A DNA stretch of 64,000 nucleotides, taken from the NCBI GenBank assembly GCA_025057755.1, contig JANWVC010000008.1, positions 224,724-288,723 of the forward strand, given 5' to 3'. Origin of the DNA: Limisphaera sp. GTDB taxonomy: Bacteria; Verrucomicrobiota; Verrucomicrobiia; Limisphaerales; Limisphaeraceae. The translations under genes and the position numbers were made by a program. Shown one piece after another: positions 11,401 to 20,400 of this stretch (position 1 is the stretch's first letter; each line of letters begins with the position of its first letter). The notes beneath the pieces were generated by a model. It did not search any database. It was not told the DNA's origin and worked only from the letters and a program-made list of their open reading frames with translations.

Positions 11401-12817
11401 CGCTCTACCGGAAGAATCCCTGCGAGATCTTACCGGAGAGGAGGGGTTCGGAAGATGGCAGCTGGAAATCTGGGATATGCGCGCCGGTGGAACCAATCCA
11501 CCTTCGCTCCTGCGGAGCTGGCAGTTACGCATCGTGTTCTTACGGGATTTTGCGGAGCCGTCGGCTTTGGTCAATGGTCAGTCAATGACCAACATAGCTC
11601 CGGCGGGACAGATGACGTTCCATACCGTGCGGGTGCCGGCATGGGCGCTGGGAGCCACCAACCGCTTGTTGGAGGCAAGTGCGCCGGTGAACCTGTGGTT
11701 CAACCAGGATCGTGTGCCCTATGGCACCAATTCGGGGGACAGGTTGTTGTTGTCACAAGGCCGGTTTGGACAGTTCATCCTGACGACGCAATCCATACCG
11801 CCGCTAGTGTCCGGGGCCACCTACTATCTAGCCGTGGAAAACACCAATGCGGTGCCGGTGACGTACAGCTTGCGGGTTGACTTCAATGTTACTCCCTTGA
11901 CGAACGGGGTACCCTTTTATGGGATAGAAAGCCCCGGAAGCGGTGCGAGGTACTTCAGTTATGTGGTGTCGCCCGCGGCAGACAGCGTCTTATTCCGGCT
12001 CAGTGAGTTGACAGCCAATGCAGACCTGGTTGTGCGACGTGGGTTCACTCCGCCAACTCTCGGCGAATTTGATTATGGCAGTTTTCAGCCGGGTTTGTGG
12101 GATGAGGAGGTGGTTATCCTGACGAATTCGTGGCCGGTGCCTTTGACGCCTGGCATGTGGTTGTTGGGCATTTACAATCGGGATACTGCGCCAGCGTCTT
12201 ACAGTTTGCTAGCCATGGAACAGAGCTGGCCCAACCGCATTGTCACGTTGACAAATGGCGTGTCGTACGCCGACAGCATCGGGCCCGCAGAAACAGATTA
12301 TTATCGGTTTGTCGTCCCCGCGGATGCAACCCGGGCACAGTTTGATCTTGAGGGTGCAACGGCGGACGTCGCGCTGGTGGCGCGCAAGGGTTGGCCCCCG
12401 GCAACGCTGGACAATTATGATTACCTGAGTGCGAACCCGGGCTCAGGAGAGGAGTCCATACTCATCTTCCGGACCAGCGAGCCCGTGCCTTTGACCGCAG
12501 GGGAATGGTACGTTTCAGCCGTAAATGTGACGGCCGGCGAAACCAGTTACAGAATCCGGGCCACTGCATGGCCCAGCACGGGACGCCCGGTGCGGGTGGT
12601 AGGCATCCGGCTGGCTGAGGCAGGGTTGTGTCTGACCTGGTCTGCGTTGCCGGGCGCCCGTTATTACGTGGAAGGGATGGAATCACTGGACTCCGGTCAG
12701 TGGATGGCGATTTCACCGACATTGACCGCTTCTGGAACGAATTTGACGTGGTGTGTGCCTTTGCCGTCCCCGTATCATTTCTTCCGAGTTGTGGATGGTG
12801 TTCGGATAGCTCCCTGA
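5498..12817 (+). CDS. Giant exported subtilisin-family (S8) serine protease with P-domain, LamG and PPC-like modules
   Basis: A 2439-residue protein. The N-terminus has a hydrophobic segment (WLLISLVLFSLSAWLWHW) acting as signal or anchor, then a propeptide-like region to about residue 290. The S8 catalytic residues are visible: Asp316 in NDSGVD, His344 in NGHGTHVVGT and Ser725 in SGSSMAAAHVAGT. About 380 residues separate His and Ser, more than in a simple subtilase, because a beta-rich insert lies between about 540 and 715. Downstream are a P-domain-like module (about 1148-1268), a second one after about 1470, a LamG/concanavalin-like domain (about 1678-1886) and repeated PPC-like beta modules to the C-terminus. 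It probably acts outside the cell on proteins or glycoproteins. It follows the pseudopilin cassette by 84 bases and may be its cargo; that link is inference. Confidence 0.9.
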   Translation: MPKRPSHWLLISLVLFSLSAWLWHWAERRQTAQRKAAASFGHPILQPLMTNVALDITPRSLRVALGDRFRQESWRTNGMGPGLAGLRLTNAAHTAEQWLRLRTALLLENAWIDTAAGAPASPPPHLRGLDDPGAYLVQHRGVDAAHIMRVFQTLGVKPVSYVPNNAYLVRGDRTVAARLASHPDIQAVLPYEPYYKLRGELLARAVAGAPLGLGDQVYVALFADAADEVRAALQRIGAKVWAEEPSPFGPVLTVEPPPERWLELAVWPGVQLMEIATDRVPANDLGRVRMGVSPTPVSPDNYLGLTGSNVLINVNDSGVDASHPDLQGRMSGATAEALTDTNGHGTHVVGTIAGNGLMSPTVFHASGSPMPAVAGQFRGMAPGVRVYVQSVGLANRPGQADARALVPDAVLQERAAQTNALISNNSWHYAGNTGYDLAAARYDAATRDALPGEPGSQPLLFVFAAGNYGAGNGSGLGGTADSIRSPGTAKNVITVGSLEQPRQITNEVTICRQTDTGTNVIQSCSTNAIWRDETDSDDQVAAVSSRGNTGIGVEGEFGRFKPDVVAPGQWVVSTRSQHWDEQSYYNPTNTYIDDFAGLIIPRGAINRYSVFVPYNAVRLDIELRPHRDSPVPFPNLPIFVRAGDFPGPADVAGTNRVSIPSDVMPALSPRDISWNVGVGNPTARDVTLNLRIRLYTTNDTGNELEVRRQLNEGLGPWYRYESGSSMAAAHVAGTLALIQEFFARYGMKPSPALMKALLINGARSVNAMYDFEVPTLHNYQGWGLVRLPTVLPPALTNGLPPRGGPIMFYDQSVTNALVTGDRHVRQLTLREEARALPLRVTLVWTDPPANPAVGVKLVNDLDLVVTNLDTGQVYFGNDIPGGSDFTQPWRTNELPRMDMVNNVENVFLAPPLGTNYTITVIGRRIHVNALTAHTNHIAQDYALVVSCGDGDLPNAFTISEPVRSGSAVTSLRQTTNTFSSERTPGYAGILLLGERAGANPALLGLTNGLASQWRFYVLTNTHNYTNAAFITFLPHTLSVSRMGVLEESGSNATRLEADIDLYVSRNPALTNLDPIAVATADRSRGRGGTELIVYSNAAPGAVYYVGVKAEDQMAADYGFLGIFSLLPFSTLEDGNQIVRGFPVPAVIPDGSPAAPGVAWIFGVATWPMQVRRVVVTNGLTHQNFGDLVVSLTHNNIFAVLRNHTYPSIPPPLSAWTVYEDHGEGDVSGAQRSDGPGSLRDFTGEEAAGLWVLQALDDALTQTGRVDHFSLRIEPQLLDQTNTWRGIEPFSFRYEVVDVPEDGTNLTICVVTTNAPVELYLRYGDFPTRTQYDYFRLISVPGACLGVDRSMTPPLRAGRYYLGVYNPHPFRVYVQIVARVDRDLLGIRPVLITSNLEQELLDDAVNYAEMTVTNRGRIASLEVGVRIDHPRVSDLAITLVSPRGTRVLLSEARGWTSTAGMGSSYWITNIVPVEYSGGPEAVTNVVDVGINEGSVHIEYNFYGLRDRLKVYYEGVLLADTGLTNGAGVLNISFGPGRSTALTITVNEGGNPEPWTEWWYRLTSVREVHNYLIFTENTSLAAAPIKFLSPPFAPPTNRTVSLLSSFETVPEGWYEPGSVVEGWTIGGSGPVQVVNHAAWTHTGVKFLSLGRGSLRQDLATVPGRNYLLQFVSRAAVPLQGMISWWPGEGNAQDVVSGYNGFYRGAAGTRFTNGVVGTAFGFDGIADAIQVPNQTAFQVTTGMTAEAWVYPTAYGAMRDILTRWGGEGLNDRTFRLSLDSIGRPHFAVSFDGSECIYPCSVYAVDPIPLRTWSHVAGTYDGESIRLYVNGVLVSEVFQPGHLWRGSTDLVIGGQVSLGTLFFPFAGLIDEPALYGRALGAEEIRWIYEAGSRGKCGLATPPIACGFSSLVRLSVDGAITNLIWNTATNWMTNTVSFTAHHPRTTVVLEPGLTGSQIWLDTFVLTEFPSPLYALPEESLRDLTGEEGFGRWQLEIWDMRAGGTNPPSLLRSWQLRIVFLRDFAEPSALVNGQSMTNIAPAGQMTFHTVRVPAWALGATNRLLEASAPVNLWFNQDRVPYGTNSGDRLLLSQGRFGQFILTTQSIPPLVSGATYYLAVENTNAVPVTYSLRVDFNVTPLTNGVPFYGIESPGSGARYFSYVVSPAADSVLFRLSELTANADLVVRRGFTPPTLGEFDYGSFQPGLWDEEVVILTNSWPVPLTPGMWLLGIYNRDTAPASYSLLAMEQSWPNRIVTLTNGVSYADSIGPAETDYYRFVVPADATRAQFDLEGATADVALVARKGWPPATLDNYDYLSANPGSGEESILIFRTSEPVPLTAGEWYVSAVNVTAGETSYRIRATAWPSTGRPVRVVGIRLAEAGLCLTWSALPGARYYVEGMESLDSGQWMAISPTLTASGTNLTWCVPLPSPYHFFRVVDGVRIAP

Positions 12818-12830
12818 GAGCGGTGCGAAC

Positions 12831-13772
12831 GTGCAGGGTATGACCGCTGAGCGTGTGGTGGTGTTGTGTGCGAACCCTGCGGTGGACGTGGAGTGGCAGG
12901 TGGACGGGGTGGTGCGAGAGGAGAAGAATCGGATTTTGGGGGAACGGCGGTGGGCTGGGGACAAAGGCGTGAACGTGGCTCGGTGGCTGCGTGTGTTGGG
13001 TGTGCCCTGCCGATTGATTCTGCCGATTGGCGGCGAAAGTGGCGCCATTCTAAGCGAAGCGTTACGGGCCGAAGGGCTGCCGCACGAGGCCGTTTCGGTT
13101 CAGGGGGAAACGCGGGTGAACGTGCTGGTAACGGATCCGCATGGGCGGCAGTGGCGGTTCAATCGGTTGGGTCCGCGGCTAGGTGCGCAGGAATGGCGCT
13201 GCTTGATAGAGTGTCTTGAAAGAGGAGTAGAAGAAGGCTGCACCTTGGTTGTTTTGGCAGGCAGTCTGCCCCGTGGCATAGATTGCGATGCGTATGCCAA
13301 GATTGTCCGGAGAGCGCAGCAACGAGGCATCCGTTCGGTGGTAGATTGTGATGGCGAAACCCTGCGCAAGGTGGTCGACGCGGGCCCGTTTCTGGTTAAA
13401 CCCAACGGGTCTGAGCTTGCAGCTTGGTGGGGACATGCTGTGGAAAATGAGGTTACGGCGTTGCGCGCGGCGCGTGCCCTATCCAATCGAACCGGCGGGT
13501 GGGTGATGGTGAGTCGGGGATCCGGACGCGCCTTGTTAGTCCATGATGGCTGTGGCAGGGTCGTGAGGCGGGTTCCTCCCCGAGTCAGAGCGAGGAACCG
13601 GCTGGGAGCCGGCGATGCTATGTTGGTCGGAGCTTGTTGGGCCATTACAAAGGGCCTCCCCGCGGAGGATTGGCTCCGGGTAGGGGTTGAGACAGGCGCT
13701 CTGGCGACGCAACGGAGTCCGGGAGATCTGCCCACGACAGGTGAGATTTTACGGCGTTTGGGCTTTCGCTAG
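12831..13772 (+). CDS. PfkB-family carbohydrate kinase, 1-phosphofructokinase-like
   Basis: About 310 residues. The N-terminal substrate signature is NPAVDVEW followed by GDKGVNVARWL, typical of 1-phosphofructokinase, 6-phosphofructokinase 2 and tagatose-6-phosphate kinase. The C-terminal ATP/anion-hole signature NRLGAGDAMLVGA carries the catalytic Asp. It should phosphorylate a sugar phosphate with ATP in the cytoplasm. Substrate cannot be fixed: no fructose PTS gene is adjacent. GTG at 12831 and ATG at 12840 are both possible starts, with no strong ribosome binding site at either. It begins 13 bases after the giant protease gene. Confidence 0.83.
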   Translation: MQGMTAERVVVLCANPAVDVEWQVDGVVREEKNRILGERRWAGDKGVNVARWLRVLGVPCRLILPIGGESGAILSEALRAEGLPHEAVSVQGETRVNVLVTDPHGRQWRFNRLGPRLGAQEWRCLIECLERGVEEGCTLVVLAGSLPRGIDCDAYAKIVRRAQQRGIRSVVDCDGETLRKVVDAGPFLVKPNGSELAAWWGHAVENEVTALRAARALSNRTGGWVMVSRGSGRALLVHDGCGRVVRRVPPRVRARNRLGAGDAMLVGACWAITKGLPAEDWLRVGVETGALATQRSPGDLPTTGEILRRLGFR

Positions 13773-13882
13773 GTCGGGGTGGAAGCGCATGTTGCGGAAA
13801 GCGAGCCGAACGGCGTTGGGTGCCGGGAATGCCCCTTGGCATTGGTTTCGGCTGATGGATGCATGGGGGCTATGGTAGGAGC

Positions 13883-14623
13883 ATGAAAAAGGTCGGTTTG
13901 GGCTGGTGGACGTTAAGCTGCTTAGGATTCATGAGCGTGCCGTTGGTGGGTTGTGCTCCGTTGGACGAACCTCTCTCGGAGGCCGAATTGCGCCGCAGGA
14001 TGGTTCGGGAGCAGTTGGCCGGGCCAGGCCGGGAGATTCGGCATGCGCGGGTGTTGCAGGCCATGGAGAAGGTTCCGAGGCACGAATTCGTCCCGGAGGC
14101 CATGCGAGCGCAAGCTTATGAGGATCGCCCTTTGCCCATTGGCTACGGACAGACCATCTCCCAACCATTTATTGTGGCCTTTATGACGGCGCAATTGGAT
14201 CCGCAACCCGGAGAAAAAATTCTGGAGGTCGGCACGGGCTCCGGTTATCAGGCGGCCATTTTGGCGGAGTTGGGGGCTCAGGTTTACACAATTGAAATCT
14301 TGGGACCTTTGGCGGAATCAGCAGCAGCCACGCTTCGACGGTTGGGCTACACGAACGTGCAGATCCGAGTGGGGGATGGATATTTGGGCTGGCCTGAGGC
14401 GGCGCCTTTTGACGCGATCATGGTGACCTGTGCACCCGACCATGTGCCGCAGCCTTTGGTCGATCAGTTGCGAGAAGGTGGAAGAATGATCATCCCAGTC
14501 GGTCCGCCGGGGTTGCAGGAATTGGTGTTGCTGAGAAAGTCCGGGGGGAAACTGGAACGACGCGCGGTATTGCCGGTGCTATTTGTGCCCATGACAGGTC
14601 CGCGCGCCCAGCCTCCGGGTTGA
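13883..14623 (+). CDS. pcm: Protein-L-isoaspartate O-methyltransferase with lipoprotein signal
   Basis: A 246-residue protein. Start 13883 is preceded by TAGGAG and gives a lipoprotein signal: MKK, a hydrophobic stretch and the lipobox LVGC. The body is a PCMT domain: MVREQL, then IGYGQTISQPFIVAFM (substrate-site region) and the SAM-binding EVGTGSGYQAAILAEL. The enzyme methylates L-isoaspartyl residues of damaged proteins using SAM. The export signal is unusual because SAM is cytoplasmic; similar signal-bearing family members exist in other bacteria, but how they obtain SAM is not clear. It stands alone between a sugar kinase and the convergent rpsT. Confidence 0.88.
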   Translation: MKKVGLGWWTLSCLGFMSVPLVGCAPLDEPLSEAELRRRMVREQLAGPGREIRHARVLQAMEKVPRHEFVPEAMRAQAYEDRPLPIGYGQTISQPFIVAFMTAQLDPQPGEKILEVGTGSGYQAAILAELGAQVYTIEILGPLAESAAATLRRLGYTNVQIRVGDGYLGWPEAAPFDAIMVTCAPDHVPQPLVDQLREGGRMIIPVGPPGLQELVLLRKSGGKLERRAVLPVLFVPMTGPRAQPPG

Positions 14624-14748
14624 GATTAAAGGAGGGTGAAGCCGAACCATGAGTTGAAGTGGAGCCGAGCGGATTGACTTGGGGGACCGACACTTCAAAG
14701 TTTTGAGAGCACCGATGATTGGCTGCTGTGAGGATAGGAGATCAGGTT

Positions 14749-15018
14749 TCACGCCCTTGCCAGTGTCTTAAGCCGCGCACTCAATCGTGACTTGGCTCGC
14801 GCGGCCCGACGTAAGGGGATGACCCCGGATTGGACAGCCTTATCCACTGCGGAGACGTACGCACGAAAGGCTTCTTCAGCTGCCTGCCGGTTTCCGGCGG
14901 CAATCGTGGAAAGGTAGGTCTTTTGAAGGCGTCGGAGCCGGGTTTTCACTGCCCGGTTTCGGAGACGACGCCTTTCGTTAACGCGCGCCGCTCGTGCTGC
15001 GGATCTTGTATTGGCCAT
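14749..15018 (-). CDS. rpsT: 30S ribosomal protein bS20
   Basis: An 89-residue, strongly basic protein beginning MANTRSAARAARVNERRR and ending in a Leu/Lys/Arg-rich helix, the usual size and composition of bS20. It binds 16S rRNA early in small-subunit assembly. A GGAG sequence lies just before the ATG. It is transcribed away from pcm-like gene and is followed (on its strand) by a 125-base gap with no clear terminator. Confidence 0.95.
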   Translation of the reverse strand: MANTRSAARAARVNERRRLRNRAVKTRLRRLQKTYLSTIAAGNRQAAEEAFRAYVSAVDKAVQSGVIPLRRAARAKSRLSARLKTLARA

Positions 15019-15186
15019 AATTGCTCCAACGAAACAACACGCTTTGCTATCTCAAATTTGAGCTCCCAAGCATACGCCGGAACTTGGTTTCGTCAATGCG
15101 AAGTTGGGGGCTGACCGCGATTCGGAGTGACAGGCAGGCGGAGCTTGGATAGCCGGAGTTCAAGGGGAGAGCGGAGCAGCCACCGG

Positions 15187-16335
15187 TTAAGACTCGAGCA
15201 CTATGCGTCGTGCCCAATGGTCAACTTCCAGAATTTGCTCAAGGGTTGGGTTTTCGATGACTTGATGAGCGTCCATGGTTCGCCGGACCCGATCTGGGAT
15301 TTCGTGGAAGGCGAGTCGACCTTCGATGAAGGCGGCTACCGCGGCCTCGTTGGCGGCGTTTAAAACAGCCGGAAGAGTTCCGCCAATGCGCCCAGCACGG
15401 CGGGCCAATTCAAGGGCAGGAAAACGTTCCGTATCCGGGGCTTCAAACGTGAGAGTGCCCAATTTGATGAAATCCGTTTGGACGCGGTTATTGGGGACGC
15501 GTTCGGGATAGGTGAGGGCGTACTGGATTGGCAGACACATGTCCGGGGAAGAAAGTTGGGCCAGCCAAGAGCCGTCCACGAATTCGACCATCGAATGCAC
15601 CACGCTTTGAGGATGGATGAGCACTTCGACGCGGTCGATGGGAATATCGAAAAGCCATCGGGCTTCGATCATTTCCAGGCCTTTGTTGAAGAGGGTGGCG
15701 GAATCAATGGTGATTTTTCGGCCCATGATCCATCTGGGGTGTTGTAATGCGTGGTGCAGTTGGATTTCAGAAAATCGTTCTTTTGGCCAGAGGTGGGGGT
15801 CACGGAAAGGGCCGCCTGATGCGGTAAGCCAGATTTTCCGAACCGACTCAATGGGTCGGCCGTCCAAGCACTGGAAAATGGCAGAGTGCTCGCTGTCCAC
15901 TGCCAGGATCCGCACGCCGTGGGCTCGGGCCTCTTGCATGACAATGGCCCCCGCCATGACGAGGACCTCTTTGGAGGCGAGCGCTAGAGTTTTGCCGGCG
16001 CGGATGGCAGCGAGCGCTGGTTTGAGACCGGCAGCGCCGACAATGGCCAACAGGACAATATCGGCCTCTGGCATGGTAGCCAAACGCAGGAGACCTTCTT
16101 CCCCGCTACAGATTTCCGCGGTGATTTCCGGGTCGGTGAGAAGGTGTCGGGCGGCTGCAGGATCTTTCAGCGCGATCAGGCGGGGACGATACCGTCGGGC
16201 CTGTTCGCGCAAGCGCTCGACATTACTGGCAGCGGCCAAGCCGACGATCCGGAGACGGTCGGGTAGATCGTCGGCGACCTTGAGCGCACTTGTCCCGATT
16301 GAACCAGTACTGCCCAAAATGACAACGTTCTTCAT
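15187..16335 (-). CDS. dxr: 1-deoxy-D-xylulose 5-phosphate reductoisomerase
   Basis: A 382-residue protein of normal family length. The N-terminus has the NADPH-binding GSTGSIGTSALKV; the middle has LALASKEVLVMAG and VDSEHSAIFQCL, where Asp and Glu bind the divalent metal. It converts 1-deoxyxylulose 5-phosphate to 2-C-methylerythritol 4-phosphate, the second step of the non-mevalonate isoprenoid pathway. The gene overlaps the upstream cdsA by ATGA, so the two are translationally coupled, linking isoprenoid and phospholipid precursor synthesis. The usual downstream site-2 protease gene (rseP) is not present here. Confidence 0.96.
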   Translation of the reverse strand: MKNVVILGSTGSIGTSALKVADDLPDRLRIVGLAAASNVERLREQARRYRPRLIALKDPAAARHLLTDPEITAEICSGEEGLLRLATMPEADIVLLAIVGAAGLKPALAAIRAGKTLALASKEVLVMAGAIVMQEARAHGVRILAVDSEHSAIFQCLDGRPIESVRKIWLTASGGPFRDPHLWPKERFSEIQLHHALQHPRWIMGRKITIDSATLFNKGLEMIEARWLFDIPIDRVEVLIHPQSVVHSMVEFVDGSWLAQLSSPDMCLPIQYALTYPERVPNNRVQTDFIKLGTLTFEAPDTERFPALELARRAGRIGGTLPAVLNAANEAAVAAFIEGRLAFHEIPDRVRRTMDAHQVIENPTLEQILEVDHWARRIVLES

Positions 16336-17294
16336 GGACGGCTCAGTACGTGGCGTAGGTAAAGGTACATCAAGGGTGCATTGAACAGGAGGCTGTCCAG
16401 TAGGTCCAACAAACCCCCAATGCCTGGGAACCAGCGTCCAGAATCTTTAACCCCGGCCTCTCGTTTAAGGAGGGACTCGATCAAGTCGCCCAACACGGCA
16501 CCGGCCCCGAGGGTAAGTCCCAGTAAGGTTGCGTGGAACAAGTTCATGCCCGGAAGCCTGTGGTCCAGCATTTCCGCCAGGGCAACACCGGCGACCAGCG
16601 AAAAAACGAGCGCTCCGGCGAAACCTTCCCAAGTTTTACCGGGGCTCACTTTGGGCGCCAGTTTGTGCCGGCCGCATAAAGAGCCGACTACGTAGGCCCC
16701 GGTGTCGCTCAGTTTGGTAACGACCACGAAGTAAAGCACGTAAAATTTCCCCAATCCATTAATCCCCGGAAAAAAATGGATTTTTTGGATGAAATTGAGC
16801 AGCCACGGTACATAGAAAAGCCCCAGGAGGCTAACTGCCATCATCGACAGCCCGTTGCCGGTGGGTCCGGCCGCCAATAATCGCAATGCCAATCCGAGGA
16901 CAAAGAGGATGAGGAAACTGGTTTCGAAATCGTTGACACGAGCCGGGCTGTTATGGATGCCCAGTTTGCCTGTGCAGTGGAGAAACGTGCCGATCATTAA
17001 TAGCAACCCTGCGCATAGGCCGCAGACGCGAAAGGATGGCAGACCGCGCCGAGCGGCCAGGGCGTAAAATTCAGCCAAGCCAGCCGTGGCAAGGATCGTC
17101 ATGATCGCAAGGAACACCCATTGGGCTATTCCTGGGTGCTCTGAAAACAGCGCCCATAGGACCACGCTCCATAGGAGGATGGATGAGCCCAAGCGGCGCA
17201 AAAAGGTTGGTGTTTTGTTTGTGGGTTGTTGATGAGGAGAGTAGGTTGCCGGAGAAGATTCCGGGGAAGGAGAGCGCAAAGCGTGCGAAGCCAT
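16332..17294 (-). CDS. cdsA: Phosphatidate cytidylyltransferase
   Basis: About 320 residues with seven to eight hydrophobic segments and the C-terminal CDP-diglyceride synthetase signature, here LLKREAGVKDSGRWFPGIGG and then LLDLLDSLL. The Lys-Asp-Ser core is intact; the His and Arg of the commonest form (PGHGG..DRxDS) are Ile and Leu, a variation I believe occurs in this phylum. It makes CDP-diacylglycerol from phosphatidate and CTP in the membrane. The frame extends to 17399, but the first 35 residues are polar and Ser/Pro-rich, so ATG 17294 is preferred. The usual upstream partner uppS is absent; the gene before it on this strand is the tricorn homologue. Confidence 0.9.
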   Translation of the reverse strand: MASHALRSPSPESSPATYSPHQQPTNKTPTFLRRLGSSILLWSVVLWALFSEHPGIAQWVFLAIMTILATAGLAEFYALAARRGLPSFRVCGLCAGLLLMIGTFLHCTGKLGIHNSPARVNDFETSFLILFVLGLALRLLAAGPTGNGLSMMAVSLLGLFYVPWLLNFIQKIHFFPGINGLGKFYVLYFVVVTKLSDTGAYVVGSLCGRHKLAPKVSPGKTWEGFAGALVFSLVAGVALAEMLDHRLPGMNLFHATLLGLTLGAGAVLGDLIESLLKREAGVKDSGRWFPGIGGLLDLLDSLLFNAPLMYLYLRHVLSRP

Positions 17295-17414
17295 GCTTGA
17301 GGTCGGGGGTGCACCCTGAAAGTCCTGTTCGGGGCCAATTCCTTGAGAGTTTTGCCGTCGGGGGGCAGAGGATTTGCTTTTATCACAGGCGGGTTCCATT
17401 CTTCGAGTGCGGAA

Positions 17415-20400
17415 TTAGGAGGCACGGTTTGGATAAGGCGGCTTTCGGGCTCGCGGGGGCGGGGTCTGTTTGAGCGCTTTAAGGACTTCGTAAACTGCCC
17501 GTTCGAGTTGTGGATCTCGGCCGCGAGCCATTTCTCCAGGGTCATCAACGACCTCGATATCAGGATCGACACCGTACCCTTCGATGATCCATTCACCGGT
17601 GGCACTATAAATGCCGAAAGTGGGAACCGTGACGGAGCCGCCATCGATGAGGGTGGGCGTGCCGGTGATGCCAATCAGACCGCCCCAGGTACGTTGACCG
17701 ATGAGCGGGCCGAGTCCGGACTGTTTAAAATAGTACGGGAAACAATCTCCGCCGGAACCGCTCCATCCATTGATGAGCATGGCCTTGGGGCCGAAATGGG
17801 CCACGGGTGGCCATGCCCAGTCGAGTCCGTCTCGCACGCCCCAGTAATTACGGAGGGGTCGGTTGAGCACTTCAATAAATCGGTCGGGGATCTGACCGCC
17901 GCTATTGAAACGTTCGTCAATGATGAGACCTTCCTTGGTGATCTGGCCTCGCCATTGGCGCATCAGTTCATTTTGGCCATGGCGGCCGGTATCGGGCACG
18001 TATACGTAGCCGATACGGCCCTGGCTCAGTTCTTCGACGCGCCGTCGATTGTGCTCGATCCAGGCCAAGTTCCGCAATCGGGATTCGGCTGCCAGGTCAA
18101 GCGTTTGGACAAGCACCTGCCATGCCCCGTCAAAGTTGGGTTTGTCATTGATTGTCAATAGCACTGGCTGCTGGGCGAGTCCTTGGAAGGCGGCCCAAGG
18201 GTCCTTGCTGGTGTCGATGGGTTCCCCATTTACGGCTAATAAGTAGTGGCCCTCCTGGACGTTGGTGATGCCCGGTTCCCTTAACGGGGACCGAACTTCT
18301 GCTTCCCAGGGAGCCGACTCCAGGATGCGAATGATTTGATACGCGCCGTTTGTGAGTGCAAAATCGCAGCCCAAGTAGCCTACCCCGCGTTCGGGAGATT
18401 GCTCCACGTCTCCGCCGCTGCGGTACGTATGCGAGGCATTTAACTCGGCGATCAATTCGCCGATGATGTAATTGACATCCCAGCGAGTGACAGCTTCTTG
18501 TAGCAGGCGCTCATAGCGGTCACGCAGTTCGTGCCAATTGACGCCGTGGAGGCCCGGATCATAGAAGTAGTCCCGTTGAAAGCGCCATGCGTCGGTGAAG
18601 ATTTGCTTCCATTCGGCCGGTGGGTCGATGGTGGCTTCCAGGCGATCGGTGACGAGCACTTTTTCCATGCGCTGTCCCTCTTTGGGCTCGATGAATGCGT
18701 AGCGGTTGCCTTTCCGTACCAGTAACTTCGATCTATCTGCGGTGAGTTGGAGATCATCTGCGTCGTCCAGAACGCGTTTAGTCTCCCGTTTCTCGAGATC
18801 ATAAAATTCGATGGGACTGGCGGTGACGTCACTACCCGCTCGAGGCAGCCAGCGATAGAGGAGCTTGCCGGGGACAGCAGCCAGGTCATCGTATCGCCCG
18901 GGTTTGGTCGGCAGCAGCACAACGCGACGTTCGAATTTGTCTAAGTCAATTTCTACGGGAGGAGGCGACTTCTTGTCAGGCTTTTCGGTGTTCGATCGTT
19001 CGTTTGAGGCCCTTGAATCTTGGGAGGCCGCAGAGTTGGTGGCCTCGTCGGTGACCGGAGGATCTGGATGGGGCGCGCCGATCATGGCATGCTCTTGGGT
19101 GCCGTTTGCAGTTCGCGCTGGAACTGCAGTAGGGATCGAATCTTCGGTTTTTTCGGGTTTTTGGTCGGGAGTAGACTTGGGGGATTCATCATCGTTTCGA
19201 GGTGCGGTGGGAGAAGGCACCGTTTTGCGCAAGGGCACCGCAGCGAGCCGGGCTCCGTTGGCATAGATCCAACTATTGTCTAATTCGCTGTATATCGGGT
19301 TGAAATCTCGAAAGGTCCTGAAAAAGAGGTATTTGCCATCCGGATCGAAAACGGGCAGATCATCGTTGTAAAAGCCGCTGGTGACCTGGTGGCGGCGATG
19401 ATTGACGTAATCATACAGGACTATCGCTGTTTGGCGGTTCTCAAGGTCGGCGGCATAGGCAATCCAGCGGCTATCGGGCGACCAACTGACCCGGAAGCGG
19501 CTAAGGTCGCCGTGGTACATCCACTTCTGCTGATCGATGCAGCGGTTGGTTTGGATTTCCAGGTCGTACACCCAGATTCGCATCGTTTGGTCAAGCCAAA
19601 GGATCTTTTTGGAGTCGGGTGACCATTGAGGCTGGTAACGAAAGCCAGGGCCCAGCCGGGTGAGCGTGCGCGCAGATGGGCTGTCTGGGCTGCTTGGATT
19701 GGCTGGCAGCAGAGTCAATTCGTACTCACCCGATCGGTCGCTAAAACAAGCAATCCATTGTCCGTCGGGGGACCAACTGGGATAGCGCTCGGCGGCGCCC
19801 GGGGTTCGAGAAACGTTGAGAACCACTCCATGCTCTGCGGGCACCGTGAAGATTTCGCCACGCGCCTCGAAAACGGCCCGTTTGCCGGTGGGAGAAGGAG
19901 CGGCGTTTTGAATGAGGTTGGAGACATTCTGGACTCGTGGCCGAAGGGTGGCTCGATCGGTGCGGACGGTGATAGAGACCTCCCGGACCTCTTCGGTGGT
20001 CAGGCTCATCAGGTAGAGTCGGCCGGCGTGTTCGAACACGATCTCCTCTGGTCCGATGCTGGGGAAGCGCACGTCGTAATCCTTAAAAAAGGTGATTTGC
20101 CGAAACCGGTCCCTGGCGAAATCGTAGGCCCACAGGTTAAACCGTTTTTCCGGACCGCGATCGGATAGAAAATAAAGCGTCTGACCATGCCACATCGGGA
20201 TGGATTCGGATGCGTCCGATTGGGTTAAATTGCGGGCTTTGTAGGTGGTGAGGTCGAATAACCAAAGATCAGGATTCATGCCGCCGCGGTACCGTTTCCA
20301 TGTACGGAAATCCACGCTGATGGGTTGGTAAGCTAGGGTGCGACCGTCCGGTGAGATCGCACCGAATTCGCCATACGGCACGGGTAGTTTCTCGGGTAAT

